A stretch of DNA of 64,000 nt from Lysinibacillus boronitolerans JCM 21713 = 10a = NBRC 103108 (GCF_000772935.1 NZ_JPVR01000070.1:62001-126000), one strand, 5' to 3'; shown: positions 37,076-46,180, numbered from the stretch's first letter. Program-made: numbers and translations. The notes: generated by a model not told the origin, from the letters alone.

Positions 37076-38980
37076 TTAAACATTTTTATTGAGCATACGT
37101 AAACCATTTAGAATAACTAGAATTGTACTACCTTCATGTCCGATTACGCCTAAAGGCAAGTCGACTACTTGTAAAAAGTTAGAGGCGATTAATAAGACAA
37201 TTACCCCGATAGAGAAGAAAATATTTTGTTTCACAATACGTTGCATTTTACGTGATAAACGAACAGCATAGGCAATTTTTGATAAGTCGTTTTTCATCAG
37301 CACAACATCCGCTGTTTCAAGCGCAACATCTGTGCCTTCACCCATAGCAATGCCAGTAGTTGCAGTAGCCAGTGCAGGGGCATCATTAATACCATCGCCG
37401 ACCATACCTACGAATTGATGTTGGGTAAGTAATCGTTTCATTTCAGTTACCTTTGTTTCGGGCAGACACTCCGCAACATATTCCGTAACGCCAGCTTCCT
37501 GAGCAATTGCTTTGGCTGTTTTTTCGTTATCGCCTGTAAGCATCACCACTTGAATACCAAGTTCTTTTAATAGTGTTATAGCTTTCTTAGCTTCATTGCG
37601 TACAGTATCTTTTAGCGCTGTTAATGCAACAATTCCTTGTTGGTCGCGAATGAATATAACTGTTTTTCCTTCTGCTGCAAGTCTAGTTACAGCACTATTT
37701 GCAAAATTGTTGGCAAGTTGCGCATCAACAAACTCTGGTTTGCCTACTTGATACTCCTTGTTTTGAATCGTTCCTTTAATACCCCAGCCTGGAATATCTT
37801 CAATTGTTGCCTGTGGCAATACGTCGATTCCTTCAGCCTTAGCATATGAGGTAATAGCTTGGGCAAGGGGATGATTGGATTGAGATTCAATTCCTGCGAG
37901 AATTGCTAAAGCCGTATCACGTTCTACGCCATCACGAACAATAAAATCTGTCACAACTGGTTTTCCTTGAGTTAAAGTACCTGTTTTATCGACAGCCAAT
38001 GCACGTAATACACTAAGATGCTCTAAGTGTAAACCACCTTTAAATAGCACACCATTTTTTGCACCATTTGATATCGTAGCAAGTGTTGCAGGCATAATAG
38101 ACGCAACGAGTGCACAAGGAGAAGCAACTACTAATAACACCATTGCTCGGTAAAAGGTTGTTGTCCAGTCCCAGCCGAGCAAGAAGTGGGGAAGAAACAT
38201 CATGACGGCAACACCAAGTAAAACAAATTTTACATAAGTCCCTTCAAATTTTTCAATGAATTGCTGAGAGGGAGATTTTTCACTTTGAGCACTTTGGACG
38301 AGCTGTATAATTTTTTGGAAAAGTGTCTCTGAATTCGCCTTTGTCATTTCCATTGTAATAGCACCATTTAAGTTTACTGTGCCTGCAAATACTTCGTCAC
38401 CTTCACCTTTTGAGATAGGCAGGGGCTCCCCGCTTATAGCTGATTCATCAATGGAAGATTGGCCCTTGAAAATAATTCCATCTGCAGGAATGCGTTCACC
38501 AGGTTTAATCAATAAATGATCCCCGATTTGTAATGTGGAAACGGACACCTTCATCGGCTCAAATCCACCACGCACTAACCATGCTTCTTCTGGCTGTAAA
38601 TTCATAAGGGCTGAAATTTCACGATGACTTTTATTCATCGCATATGTTTCAAGTGCACCACTTACTGCAAAAATAAATATTAGGATGGCACCCTCAGTCC
38701 AATAGCCAATTGCTGCTGAGCCAATTGCTGCTAATACCATTAATAGCTCAACATTTAACTTTCGCTCTTCTATGGTTTCTTCAATGCCTTCTTTTGCTTT
38801 AGCGAAACCACCTACACAAAAGGCAATTAAATATAATAGAACAGAAGCTGTTGTTTGTCCACTTGAGTCTAAACGCCATGCAAGTAAGATGAAAATTCCA
38901 GCCATTAATGCAGCGATTAATTCTGCATGTTCTTTTATTTTCTCAATTAAGTTTATGTTTTCTCGATTAGAGTATTCCAT
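37076..38980 (-). CDS. pfeT: P1B-type metal-efflux ATPase (PfeT/ZosA-like)
   Basis: A 634-residue heavy-metal P-type ATPase without an N-terminal metal-binding domain, the same plan and size as B. subtilis PfeT (ZosA), an Fe(II) exporter. Motifs: ISGEPLPISKGEGD (actuator), VVASPCALV (the SPC of P1B-4 pumps in place of CPC), DKTGTLTQG (phosphorylated Asp), SNHPLAQAI (HP), MLTGDNEKTAKAIA and MVGDGINDAPALA. Aggaggg ribosome binding site on the minus strand. PerR- and Fur-like sequences lie upstream, matching the known iron control of pfeT. Zinc or cobalt as substrate cannot be fully excluded. Confidence 0.87.
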   Translation of the reverse strand: MEYSNRENINLIEKIKEHAELIAALMAGIFILLAWRLDSSGQTTASVLLYLIAFCVGGFAKAKEGIEETIEERKLNVELLMVLAAIGSAAIGYWTEGAILIFIFAVSGALETYAMNKSHREISALMNLQPEEAWLVRGGFEPMKVSVSTLQIGDHLLIKPGERIPADGIIFKGQSSIDESAISGEPLPISKGEGDEVFAGTVNLNGAITMEMTKANSETLFQKIIQLVQSAQSEKSPSQQFIEKFEGTYVKFVLLGVAVMMFLPHFLLGWDWTTTFYRAMVLLVVASPCALVASIMPATLATISNGAKNGVLFKGGLHLEHLSVLRALAVDKTGTLTQGKPVVTDFIVRDGVERDTALAILAGIESQSNHPLAQAITSYAKAEGIDVLPQATIEDIPGWGIKGTIQNKEYQVGKPEFVDAQLANNFANSAVTRLAAEGKTVIFIRDQQGIVALTALKDTVRNEAKKAITLLKELGIQVVMLTGDNEKTAKAIAQEAGVTEYVAECLPETKVTEMKRLLTQHQFVGMVGDGINDAPALATATTGIAMGEGTDVALETADVVLMKNDLSKIAYAVRLSRKMQRIVKQNIFFSIGVIVLLIASNFLQVVDLPLGVIGHEGSTILVILNGLRMLNKNV

Positions 38981-38992
38981 CTATATCCCTCC

Positions 38993-39007
38993 TGATAATG
39001 AAAATCA
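38993..39007 (-). promoter_or_regulatory. Fur-box-like sequence upstream of pfeT
   Basis: TGATAATGAAAATCA matches the 7-1-7 Fur box (TGATAATnATTATCA) at 12 of 14 defined positions. It overlaps the region just before the pfeT ribosome binding site, an unusual place for a repressor site. Confidence 0.4.
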
Positions 39008-39083
39008 ATATCAAAACCTTTATAAAATAACATTATTTCGAGCTATTCAATTGAAAATGGATTTCAATTACCATCTGTTTTAT

Positions 39084-39098
39084 TTAGAATTATTATAA
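39084..39098 (-). promoter_or_regulatory. PerR box upstream of pfeT
   Basis: TTAGAATTATTATAA differs at one position from the PerR consensus TTATAATnATTATAA. On the minus strand it contains TATAAT, which could be the -10 of the pfeT promoter, so PerR binding would block RNA polymerase. Confidence 0.65.
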
Positions 39099-39164
39099 CA
39101 AAGGAATTTATAAAAATAAAGTAGGAAGTTTGATGAATTTTAAACAATTAGACAAAGATTGTAA

Positions 39165-39208
39165 ATTGAAAAAGGCACAGTTTATTCACTAGGAATATTC
39201 TGTGCCTT
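39165..39208 (-). terminator. Terminator of the fumarase gene
   Basis: A 9-bp stem (39172-39180 with 39200-39208) followed on the minus strand by a T run (complement of 39167-39171), 45 bases after the fumarase stop. Confidence 0.85.
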
Positions 39209-39252
39209 ACAAAATTGTGCAATAAAACGAGTTACCGCTACTTACTATTTAA

Positions 39253-40791
39253 TTAGAAAACTCTTTCTGCATGCAAAGCAAGTTTTTCTAATGATGATTT
39301 ATCCACATCTGCATGTAGTGAGTTACCATGTGAATCCATTGTTACAACTGCTGTAAAGTTTTCAACATTTAAGTGCCACATAGCTTCAGGAATACCAAAT
39401 TCCATTAAATCAACACCATCAACGCCTTTAATACAGTCCGCATAGTATTGTGCTGCTCCACCGATTGCATTCAAGTAAACGCCACCATGCTCATTAAGCG
39501 CTTTTAATGTTTTTGGTCCCATTCCACCTTTACCAATAACAGCACGGATACCGAATTTTTTCATGATATCGCCTTGATAAGGCTCCTCACGAATTGAAGT
39601 AGTTGGACCAGCCGCTTTTACTGTCCAATTGCCTTCTTCATCCTTAGCCATTACAGGTCCACAGTGATAAATAACTTGTCCATTTAAGTCAACTGGTGCA
39701 TCGTGGCTCATTAAATGGTGGTGGATGGCGTCACGACCAGTATACATACGACCAGTAATAGAAACAACATCGCCAACTTTTAATGAACGAATTTGTTCTT
39801 CAGTAATTGGCGCAGTAAGTTCTACTACATCTGTAGTTGTATCTTCTGTTGTAGCAGCTACTTCATTCTCTTTGAAGGTAATTTTTTCACCTTCTTGGTA
39901 GTGCCAATTCAAAATTTCGCCAGTTTGAGGATCGATGTCCACAGCCATGCGACGGTAAGCCCAACAATTATATGCTACTGATACATAGAAAGAAGCTGGA
40001 ATACGGTGCATGACGCCAATTTTACAGCCTAATAATGTTGCTTCACCACCGAAGCCCATTGTACCGATACCAAATGTGTTAGCTGTTTTAACAACATACT
40101 CTTCTAATTTTGCAAGATCTGCATTTGGATTTGTATCTTCAACATGACGGAATAATTGCTCTTTTGCTAAATCATAGCCAGAAGAACGGTCTCCACCAAT
40201 ACCTACACCAATGAAACCAGCAGAACAGCCTTGACCTTGTGCTTGGTATACGGAGTGTAAAATACATTTACGAATACCATCTAAGTCACGTCCTGCACGA
40301 CCAAGACCTTCTAATTCGCATGGTAGACTGTATTGAATGTTTTTATTTTCACAGCCGCCACCTTTTAGAATTAACTTAATTGTAATGTAATCTTTTTCCC
40401 ATTGTTCAAATTTCATCACTGGCAGACCATCACCAAGATTATTACCACTGTTTGCACCAGATAATGAATCCACCGCATTCGGACGTAATTTAGCATCTGC
40501 AGTTGTATCGTTGATTGCTTTTTTGATTGCAGCTTTAATTTCTAATTGGTTTACGCCAACAGGAGTATAAATTTTGAAAGTTGGTAGTCCTGTATCCTGA
40601 CAAATTGGTGACACGTTATCTTCTGCCATAATAATATTATTTGCGATTGTGTCTAAGCTCATTGCTGCACGAGTACCAGCATTCTCAGCTTCTTTTGCTT
40701 TTTTAATAGCACGACGTACATCCTTAGGTAGATTTGTAGATGTTTCAGTAATTAAATCGTAAAGACTCTTCTCCAAAGTTTGTAGATTCAT
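39253..40791 (-). CDS. fumA: Class I fumarate hydratase
   Basis: A 512-residue fused class I fumarase (alpha and beta parts in one chain). Cluster and active-site regions are visible: ISPICQDTGLP-type segment SPICQDTGLPTF, LKGGGCENKN, QGCSAGFIGVGIGGDR, GEATLLGCKIGV, then the beta domain with GRMYTGRDAIHH and HCGPVMAKDEEG. It carries an oxygen-sensitive [4Fe-4S] cluster and hydrates fumarate to malate in the TCA cycle. Bacillus uses class II FumC, so this enzyme type is a difference from B. subtilis. Ribosome binding site tgggggg. Confidence 0.95.
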   Translation of the reverse strand: MNLQTLEKSLYDLITETSTNLPKDVRRAIKKAKEAENAGTRAAMSLDTIANNIIMAEDNVSPICQDTGLPTFKIYTPVGVNQLEIKAAIKKAINDTTADAKLRPNAVDSLSGANSGNNLGDGLPVMKFEQWEKDYITIKLILKGGGCENKNIQYSLPCELEGLGRAGRDLDGIRKCILHSVYQAQGQGCSAGFIGVGIGGDRSSGYDLAKEQLFRHVEDTNPNADLAKLEEYVVKTANTFGIGTMGFGGEATLLGCKIGVMHRIPASFYVSVAYNCWAYRRMAVDIDPQTGEILNWHYQEGEKITFKENEVAATTEDTTTDVVELTAPITEEQIRSLKVGDVVSITGRMYTGRDAIHHHLMSHDAPVDLNGQVIYHCGPVMAKDEEGNWTVKAAGPTTSIREEPYQGDIMKKFGIRAVIGKGGMGPKTLKALNEHGGVYLNAIGGAAQYYADCIKGVDGVDLMEFGIPEAMWHLNVENFTAVVTMDSHGNSLHADVDKSSLEKLALHAERVF

Positions 40792-40920
40792 TGGTATTGC
40801 CCCCCATAGAAAAATTGATTATTTCCACGTTACATTATACTCTTTTCAACTAATGAAAAAAAGAGCCGTTATCTAAGAGCCCTAAATTAAAGCATATTTT
40901 AATAGTATGGAAGAGGGGTA

Positions 40921-40949
40921 TTGATTTTACAGAACGTTTGTTCTAAAAT
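40921..40949 (+). promoter_or_regulatory. Sigma-A promoter with LexA (DinR)-like box
   Basis: TTGATT (40921-40926), a 17-base spacer and TAAAAT (40944-40949) form a good promoter. The palindrome AGAAC-GTTT-GTTCT (40931-40944) fills the spacer and touches the -10. It keeps the GAAC-N4-GTTC core of the Bacillus LexA box, with A/T instead of C/G at the outermost positions. Confidence 0.5.
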
Positions 40950-40979
40950 AGAATAAATCCATTATTAGGAGGAACTTGC

Positions 40980-41780
40980 ATGACTGCTAAAACTTTACTT
41001 GAATTACCAGAAGCTTTCGAACAATATAGACCTTTAATAGAAGGAACATTGAAGCCTGTAGTATTGGTTGATACGGAGATAAGTAAAACAACTTTATTTC
41101 AAAGTAAGTTTGCAGGAGATCCTTATTTCCCGTTGGCAATGGACTATCCGAAAAACAAAAAGGGACAACCGTTAAAGCTATTAGCTCAAATTAACTTTGC
41201 AGAGGTTCCAAAGCATTTATCCAATTTCCCAAAAGAGGGGATACTGCAATTTTATATTGATGGTTATGACGATGTTTTAGGAATGGATTTTGATAATGGG
41301 CAAAATCAAGAAGGCTTTCGTGTAATATTTCATGAACAAGTTACGCAAGATGAAGCACAGCTTATTCAAGATTTTTCTTTTATAGAAATAGATGATGAGG
41401 AACTATATTTTCCTGTTGAGCGTGAAATGGCATTATCCTTTACTACAGGCGTTGAACCAATGTCGATTGATGATTTTAGAAGCAACGACAAGTACGCTAG
41501 CATCTTAACAGCTTTGGAGAATGATGAAGCATTAGAAGACAGCTTCTATGATGCTATGACTGGTGATGGACATAAAATTGGAGGGTATCCATTCTTTACG
41601 CAAGAGGATCCTCGAGCTTATGGAGATTATAAAGATTCAATCATTATGCTGTTACAGATTGATAGTGTCGGCGACAATATTCTTTGGGGCGATTGTGGCG
41701 TTGGCAATTTCTTTATCACAGAGGAAGAGTTAATGAATAAAGATTTTAGCAAGGTACTTTATAATTGGGATTGTCATTAA
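40980..41780 (+). CDS. ywqG: YwqG family protein (DUF1963)
   Basis: A 266-residue cytoplasmic protein of the YwqG/DUF1963 family: FAGDPYFPLAMDYPKNKKGQ, LKLLAQINFAEVP, GILQFYID near the start and IGGYPFFTQEDPR, MLLQIDS, WGDCGVGNFFI near the end. The family fold is known but no biochemical role is established. It has an aggaggaac ribosome binding site and a promoter with a LexA-like box, which would suggest a DNA-damage link if the box is real. Confidence 0.9.
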   Translation: MTAKTLLELPEAFEQYRPLIEGTLKPVVLVDTEISKTTLFQSKFAGDPYFPLAMDYPKNKKGQPLKLLAQINFAEVPKHLSNFPKEGILQFYIDGYDDVLGMDFDNGQNQEGFRVIFHEQVTQDEAQLIQDFSFIEIDDEELYFPVEREMALSFTTGVEPMSIDDFRSNDKYASILTALENDEALEDSFYDAMTGDGHKIGGYPFFTQEDPRAYGDYKDSIIMLLQIDSVGDNILWGDCGVGNFFITEEELMNKDFSKVLYNWDCH

Positions 41781-41815
41781 AAAACAAGCGAGCACACGAT
41801 GCTCGCTTGTTTTTT
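41781..41815. terminator. Bidirectional terminator
   Basis: A 13-bp stem (41781-41793 with 41801-41813) with A and T runs on its two sides, between ywqG and the convergent small gene. Confidence 0.92.
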
Positions 41816-41820
41816 ATTCA

Positions 41821-42006
41821 TTATTGTTCACGAGCATGAAATTGCTCCATTTTGTCCTCTAAATCATCCATCATTTGGATTAAGCGATCAATATCTTCTA
41901 ACTCAGCTGTTTCAGGATCAAGGGCATCTAATACTTCTAAAAACATCTCTAGACGCTCTTTTAAATAGGTTACTTGTTGCTCTTTATCAGTGATTGGCTT
42001 TGACAT
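41821..42006 (-). CDS. SE1561 family small protein
   Basis: A 61-residue acidic helical protein matching the SE1561 family of staphylococci and bacilli: DKEQQVTYLKERLEMFLEVL and IDRLIQMMDDLEDKMEQF. It is probably a coiled coil. Function unknown. The ATG has a gaggtg ribosome binding site on the minus strand. Confidence 0.8.
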   Translation of the reverse strand: MSKPITDKEQQVTYLKERLEMFLEVLDALDPETAELEDIDRLIQMMDDLEDKMEQFHAREQ

Positions 42007-42173
42007 TCGTACACCTCATTTCATCCCTTTCATCGTAGCGGATTTGAGCTTAAATTTCAATGTTTAGGTAAACACCTAGGACTAAGAGATTAATTTTAAA
42101 AAACAATAGACAGAATATTTACAATATTGAGGATGTATGTTAAAGTTGTTTTAAGATAAAGTAAAGGAGCTGA

Positions 42174-42230
42174 TTGAAAAAAAGTCATTTGCCAACGCTA
42201 ACTCGAAAAGGAGGGAGTTTAAACAAGTAA
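42174..42230 (+). CDS. Putative leader peptide (18 codons)
   Basis: A short frame with TTG start after aaaggag: MKKSHLPTLTRKGGSLNK. It lies in the leader of the MFS transporter gene, upstream of a terminator, and codons 8-10 contain the strand that could pair with the terminator arm. This is the arrangement of translation-controlled attenuators in front of antibiotic-resistance and efflux genes. The reading frame is inferred from position and the ribosome binding site only. Confidence 0.5.
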   Translation: MKKSHLPTLTRKGGSLNK

Positions 42231-42336
42231 TCGGTAATATTCAAAAGCCGAAATTCGTGTTTATACAATTAAATGAGGATAAGTATTAGTTAAGCCTTAG
42301 CGTAAAATCACATGTGGTGAGCGCTAAGGCTTTTTG
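42195..42336 (+). promoter_or_regulatory. Attenuator in the MFS transporter leader
   Basis: A perfect 11-bp terminator stem (42292-42302 with 42322-42332) ends in five T and sits about 45 bases before the transporter start. The 5' arm plus one base (TTAGCGT, 42297-42303) is also complementary to ACGCTAA at 42195-42201 inside the leader peptide frame, so a competing antiterminator pairing is possible. Confidence 0.6.
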
Positions 42337-42379
42337 GTATGCTGTTCTTTGGAAGAATGACTTGATATTGGAGGAAAAA

Positions 42380-43564
42380 ATGACGTACTTCTCAGATTAC
42401 AGCAAAAAAAGATTTACCATTCTAGTATTAATTGTATCCATATCAGGCTTTTCTCAAGGGATGCTTTTACCGCTTATTTCGATAATATTTGAACGAGATG
42501 GGGTATCCTCTGCATTGAATGGCTTGAATGCAACTGGCTTATACATAGGGACATTACTAATTTCACCATTTATCGAGCAGCCCTTACGCAGATGGGGCTA
42601 TAAACCGATTATTTTAATTGGTGGAGCACTAGTTTTTGCGTCTTTACTTACATTTCCTTTATGGAAAAGTGTGACCTTTTGGTTTGTCCTTCGTTTATTA
42701 ATTGGTGTAGGCGATCATGCCTTGCATTATGCCACTCAAACATGGATTACAAGTACAGCAGATCATAAAAGCTTAGGGAAGGGGATGGCCATTTATGGCT
42801 TATCATTTAGCATAGGTTTTGCTGTTGGGCCACTTATGGTGAAGCTCATTGAAATTGCTGAAGCGCTACCGTTTAACGTATCTTCAATAATGTGCCTCTT
42901 TGCATGGTCCTTTGTATTTCTCTTACAAAATGAAAAGCCTGAGCGTTTAACAGGTGATTTAAATGCCAGAGGATGGCAACGGTATAAAATGGCTATTTTA
43001 TTTGGGTGGATTGCCTTTTTAGGTCCATTTGTTTATGGTTTTCTGGAGTCTTCACTAAATGCCTTGTTTCCTGTCTATGCATTACGCAAGGGCTTTGAAG
43101 TCGGCATGATTCCTATCATTTTATCTGTGTTTACATTTGGTGGTATTTTAACGCAAGTGCCGCTCGGTGCACTAGGAGATAAAGTAGGGAGAAGAAATAT
43201 TTTGATGATTGGTTCATTTGGTGGCGCAATTATTTTTGCGATTGCAAGCTTTTTAGAGCATTCACAATTCGCTGTAGCTGTCGCATTTTTCTTAACGGGT
43301 ACACTGGTTGGCTCGATGTTTTCTTTAGGGATTACATTTATGGCTGATTTGACGCCAAAGGAGCTACTGCCTACGGGGAATTTACTTTGCGGAATTGCTC
43401 TAAGTATTGGTAGCTTAACAGGTCCATTTTTAGGTGGAGTTTATTTAGAATATGTAAAAAATTATAGCTTCCTTTTACTTGTGGCTATGCTTTTGCTAGC
43501 CGTTGCAATCGTTTTATTTATATTTGGACGCCGCAAGCATCAACAACCAACGATGGCAAAATAA
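42380..43564 (+). CDS. MFS transporter (YfkF-like)
   Basis: A 394-residue, roughly twelve-helix major facilitator protein. Residues around RRWGYKPIILIGG, LGDKVGRRNILMIG (loop motif) and GDHALHYATQTWI resemble drug- or metabolite-efflux members such as B. subtilis YfkF. The ATG at 42380 follows ggagg; the longer frame from 42314 runs through the upstream terminator and is unlikely. Substrate unknown. The attenuator in its leader suggests induction when translation is impaired. Confidence 0.87.
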   Translation: MTYFSDYSKKRFTILVLIVSISGFSQGMLLPLISIIFERDGVSSALNGLNATGLYIGTLLISPFIEQPLRRWGYKPIILIGGALVFASLLTFPLWKSVTFWFVLRLLIGVGDHALHYATQTWITSTADHKSLGKGMAIYGLSFSIGFAVGPLMVKLIEIAEALPFNVSSIMCLFAWSFVFLLQNEKPERLTGDLNARGWQRYKMAILFGWIAFLGPFVYGFLESSLNALFPVYALRKGFEVGMIPIILSVFTFGGILTQVPLGALGDKVGRRNILMIGSFGGAIIFAIASFLEHSQFAVAVAFFLTGTLVGSMFSLGITFMADLTPKELLPTGNLLCGIALSIGSLTGPFLGGVYLEYVKNYSFLLLVAMLLLAVAIVLFIFGRRKHQQPTMAK

Positions 43565-43567
43565 AAA

Positions 43568-43637
43568 GAGCGGGGCTCATCTCCCGCTCAAAAAACAAAA
43601 AACGCCCAGCAAATCCGTGCTGTTATGGCGTTTTTTG
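43568..43637 (+). terminator. Two hairpins after the MFS gene
   Basis: A GC-rich stem (43568-43574 with 43583-43589) without a T run is followed by a second stem (43597-43606 with 43627-43636) whose 3' arm is a T6 run. The second is the likely terminator. Confidence 0.75.
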
Positions 43638-43802
43638 CGTAACAAGGATGTTCCGTCCATGTTACATAGGTTTGGCACCTAGAAAGTTATTATACAGACA
43701 TGTTCTAATGAAAGCAATAAAAAAGAAAATGGAGATTTTTGGACATTATCAATCCTTCTATTTATAATAAAAGAACACTTGCTTAAAAAGGAGGTTTTTA
43801 TC

Positions 43803-44438
43803 ATGACAGAAATGAAAAAACTATCTATCCACCGTGCTTTAACAGAATTAAAAATGCTGACTCTACGAATTGAAGCAGCAACAAATGAGGTTAGCGCAGT
43901 CGTAGCTAATCGAAAAAGCAATCGTAAAATTAATGGTGTAGACATTCCTGAATATGAAAAACAAATGCAAGCATCTTATGATAAAGTGGTAGGTTTAATT
44001 TCCTATCGAAATAAAATAAAAGCGTTAGTTGTGCAGTCCAATGCAAACACAAAGGTGATGGTGGGCAAAGAGGAAATGACTGTAGCAGAGGCAATTGAAC
44101 GGAAACAATCCATTCAATACGAAAAGAATTTGCTAGAAGTTATACAACATCAGCATCGTTCAGCTATTAATACAGTTGCCAAAGAAAATGATGCGTTACC
44201 TGCAAAGCTGGAAACCTATTTAATTAACATACTGGGCAATAAAGATAAACAATCACCAGAGGAAGTCAAATTACATACCGAAACATTTATGAAAAGAAAT
44301 GAGTTTGAAATCATTGATCCCCTAAATGTTAAACAACAAATTGAGAAATTGAGCAATCGGATTGAAGAATTTGAATCAGAGGTTGACGCTGTCTTATCAG
44401 AGTCGAATGCCACAACCTTTATTGAAGTACAAGTTTAA
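43803..44438 (+). CDS. Coiled-coil hypothetical protein
   Basis: A 211-residue, mostly helical protein that I do not recognise with confidence. It begins KKLSIHRALTELKMLTLRIE and ends in a heptad-like coiled coil (IEKLSNRIEEFESEVDAVL). A central region (MVGKEEMTVAEAIERKQSI) has the look of proteins encoded in phage structural or early regions. The ATG at 43803 has aaggaggt upstream. It stands alone, with no phage genes around it, so either it is a relic of transfer or the resemblance is superficial. Confidence 0.6.
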   Translation: MTEMKKLSIHRALTELKMLTLRIEAATNEVSAVVANRKSNRKINGVDIPEYEKQMQASYDKVVGLISYRNKIKALVVQSNANTKVMVGKEEMTVAEAIERKQSIQYEKNLLEVIQHQHRSAINTVAKENDALPAKLETYLINILGNKDKQSPEEVKLHTETFMKRNEFEIIDPLNVKQQIEKLSNRIEEFESEVDAVLSESNATTFIEVQV

Positions 44439-44726
44439 CAAAATTTGCATGGCCTAGCGAAAATGGAAAACGAAAAGTCGCTCGCGCTTCAAGGCATGTG
44501 TGCGAGTTAAAACGTAAAACATGCCTTACTCCAATGTAACTTTCAACTAAACTGATTTGAAAGCTCAAAGGTAAAAGGTGAAAGTACAAAGCTTACGTTT
44601 TAAAGTTCTTTAGATAAAAGCTGAAAATTTAACATTTAATAGTCATTTAAATCCTGGGTTATTGGTTAAGGTATCGACTTTTCTGGACCATCCATCATCC
44701 ACCAGGCAGCTTGTGCTGTGCATTAG
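44439..44726. other. Intergenic stretch without a gene
   Basis: About 290 AT-rich bases between the coiled-coil gene and the rlmCD terminator. I see no reading frame with a ribosome binding site, no tRNA and no clear dyad. Confidence 0.5.
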
Positions 44727-44760
44727 AAAAAGGACGTTTCCAAAGGGATACGTCCTTTTC
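44727..44760 (-). terminator. Terminator of rlmCD
   Basis: An 11-bp stem (44727-44737 with 44750-44760) followed on the minus strand by T residues, directly after the rlmCD stop. Confidence 0.85.
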
Positions 44761-44763
44761 ATA

Positions 44764-46152
44764 TCATTTGTTTTTTAAAACAAGTTTTGCCACGCATTCC
44801 ACTTGCGCAGTCTGTGCAAACATATCGACGGGTTGAATATACTCAACGTCATAAAGCTTCGCTAATTGTTGTAAGTCCTTTGCCAAAGTGGATGGGTTAC
44901 AGGAGGTATAAACAAAACGCTTAGGTTTTAGTTTAAGGACTGTTCGAATAAACTCAGGTGCTAGTCCTGTGCGTGGCGGATCTACCGTAATTACATCTGG
45001 TGTAAATCCTTCCTTGCGCCATTTTGCTAGGACACTTTCCGCTGTACCCACCGCATATTTTGTATGCTTGAAGCCATGGTTGCGAGCATTTTTACGGGCA
45101 TCCTGAATGCTTTCAGGGATGACATCCATTCCACGAACTTCCTTTGCTTTATCTGCTAACCATAATCCAATTGTGCCAACGCCACAGTATGCATCAACGA
45201 CTGTTTCTTTTCCTGTTAAAGCAGCAGCCTTTTTAATTTCATCATATAGATGAACTGTTTGTGTTGGATTTAGTTGGAAGAAGGCGCGGGCAGATAAATC
45301 AAAAGCCAATTCGCCAAGCTCTTCATGAATTGTTTCTTTGCCATCAAGTACAATGGTTTCATCACCGAAGATTAATGATGTTTTTTCACGGTTAATATTT
45401 TGTGCAATGGATACAATACTTGGATCAATTTTTTTAATACGTGAAATTAATTCAGCTAAATGAGGGATTTCTTTTCGTGTTGTGACAAGAACAACTTGTG
45501 TCTCACCGGTACGAATCCCGGTACGTACAACAATCGTACGCACTAAACCATCTAGTGTACGACCATCGTAAATAGTAATATTTAGCTTTTGCAAGATTTT
45601 TCGAGTGGCGACGGTAATTTTGGAAGTAATTGGGTGCTGAACGAGGCAATCATTAATGTTTAATAGCTTATTACTTCCTTCAGCGAATAAACCCGCATAA
45701 ACACGCTTGCCTTCTTTACGCACTTGGAATTGGCTTTTATTACGATAATGCCAAGGATCATCCATACCAAGAGTTTTTCGTACTTCAATTGTTTCGAGTA
45801 AAGGTTTGGCATAACGCTCTAATGCTTGTATAACAATGTCTCGCTTTTCTATTAGCTGTTTTTCATAGGTCATATGCTGAAGCTGGCAGCCGCCGCACTC
45901 ATTGTACACTGGACAAGGTGCTTCCTGACGATGTTTTGAAGCTTTACGAATGGCTAAAATCTCTGCTTCAGCAAAATTACGTTGTGTTTTTGTTACTTGT
46001 GCTGTGATCTCTTCTCCAGGAATAGCTCCTTTTACAAATACTACATTGCGTTTATAAAATCCTACACCTTCACCATTAATACCTAGCCTTTTTATTGTTA
46101 GTGGGAATTTTTGTCCCACGGTCATTGTTGTTTGCTGCGTCAAACGTTCCAC
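44764..46152 (-). CDS. rlmCD: 23S rRNA (uracil-5-)-methyltransferase
   Basis: A 462-residue TrmA/RumA family enzyme. Residues 12-70 are a TRAM domain; Fe-S cysteines are in [17 protein letters not shown] with a further Cys in INDCLVQ; the SAM domain shows [22 protein letters not shown], and the catalytic Cys in [12 protein letters not shown]. In B. subtilis one enzyme, RlmCD, modifies both U747 and U1939, and this is probably its orthologue, though the family has paralogues. Monocistronic. Confidence 0.9.
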   Translation of the reverse strand: MERLTQQTTMTVGQKFPLTIKRLGINGEGVGFYKRNVVFVKGAIPGEEITAQVTKTQRNFAEAEILAIRKASKHRQEAPCPVYNECGGCQLQHMTYEKQLIEKRDIVIQALERYAKPLLETIEVRKTLGMDDPWHYRNKSQFQVRKEGKRVYAGLFAEGSNKLLNINDCLVQHPITSKITVATRKILQKLNITIYDGRTLDGLVRTIVVRTGIRTGETQVVLVTTRKEIPHLAELISRIKKIDPSIVSIAQNINREKTSLIFGDETIVLDGKETIHEELGELAFDLSARAFFQLNPTQTVHLYDEIKKAAALTGKETVVDAYCGVGTIGLWLADKAKEVRGMDVIPESIQDARKNARNHGFKHTKYAVGTAESVLAKWRKEGFTPDVITVDPPRTGLAPEFIRTVLKLKPKRFVYTSCNPSTLAKDLQQLAKLYDVEYIQPVDMFAQTAQVECVAKLVLKNK

Positions 46153-46180
46153 GTCCCTGCTCTATAATGTCATCTCCCCA

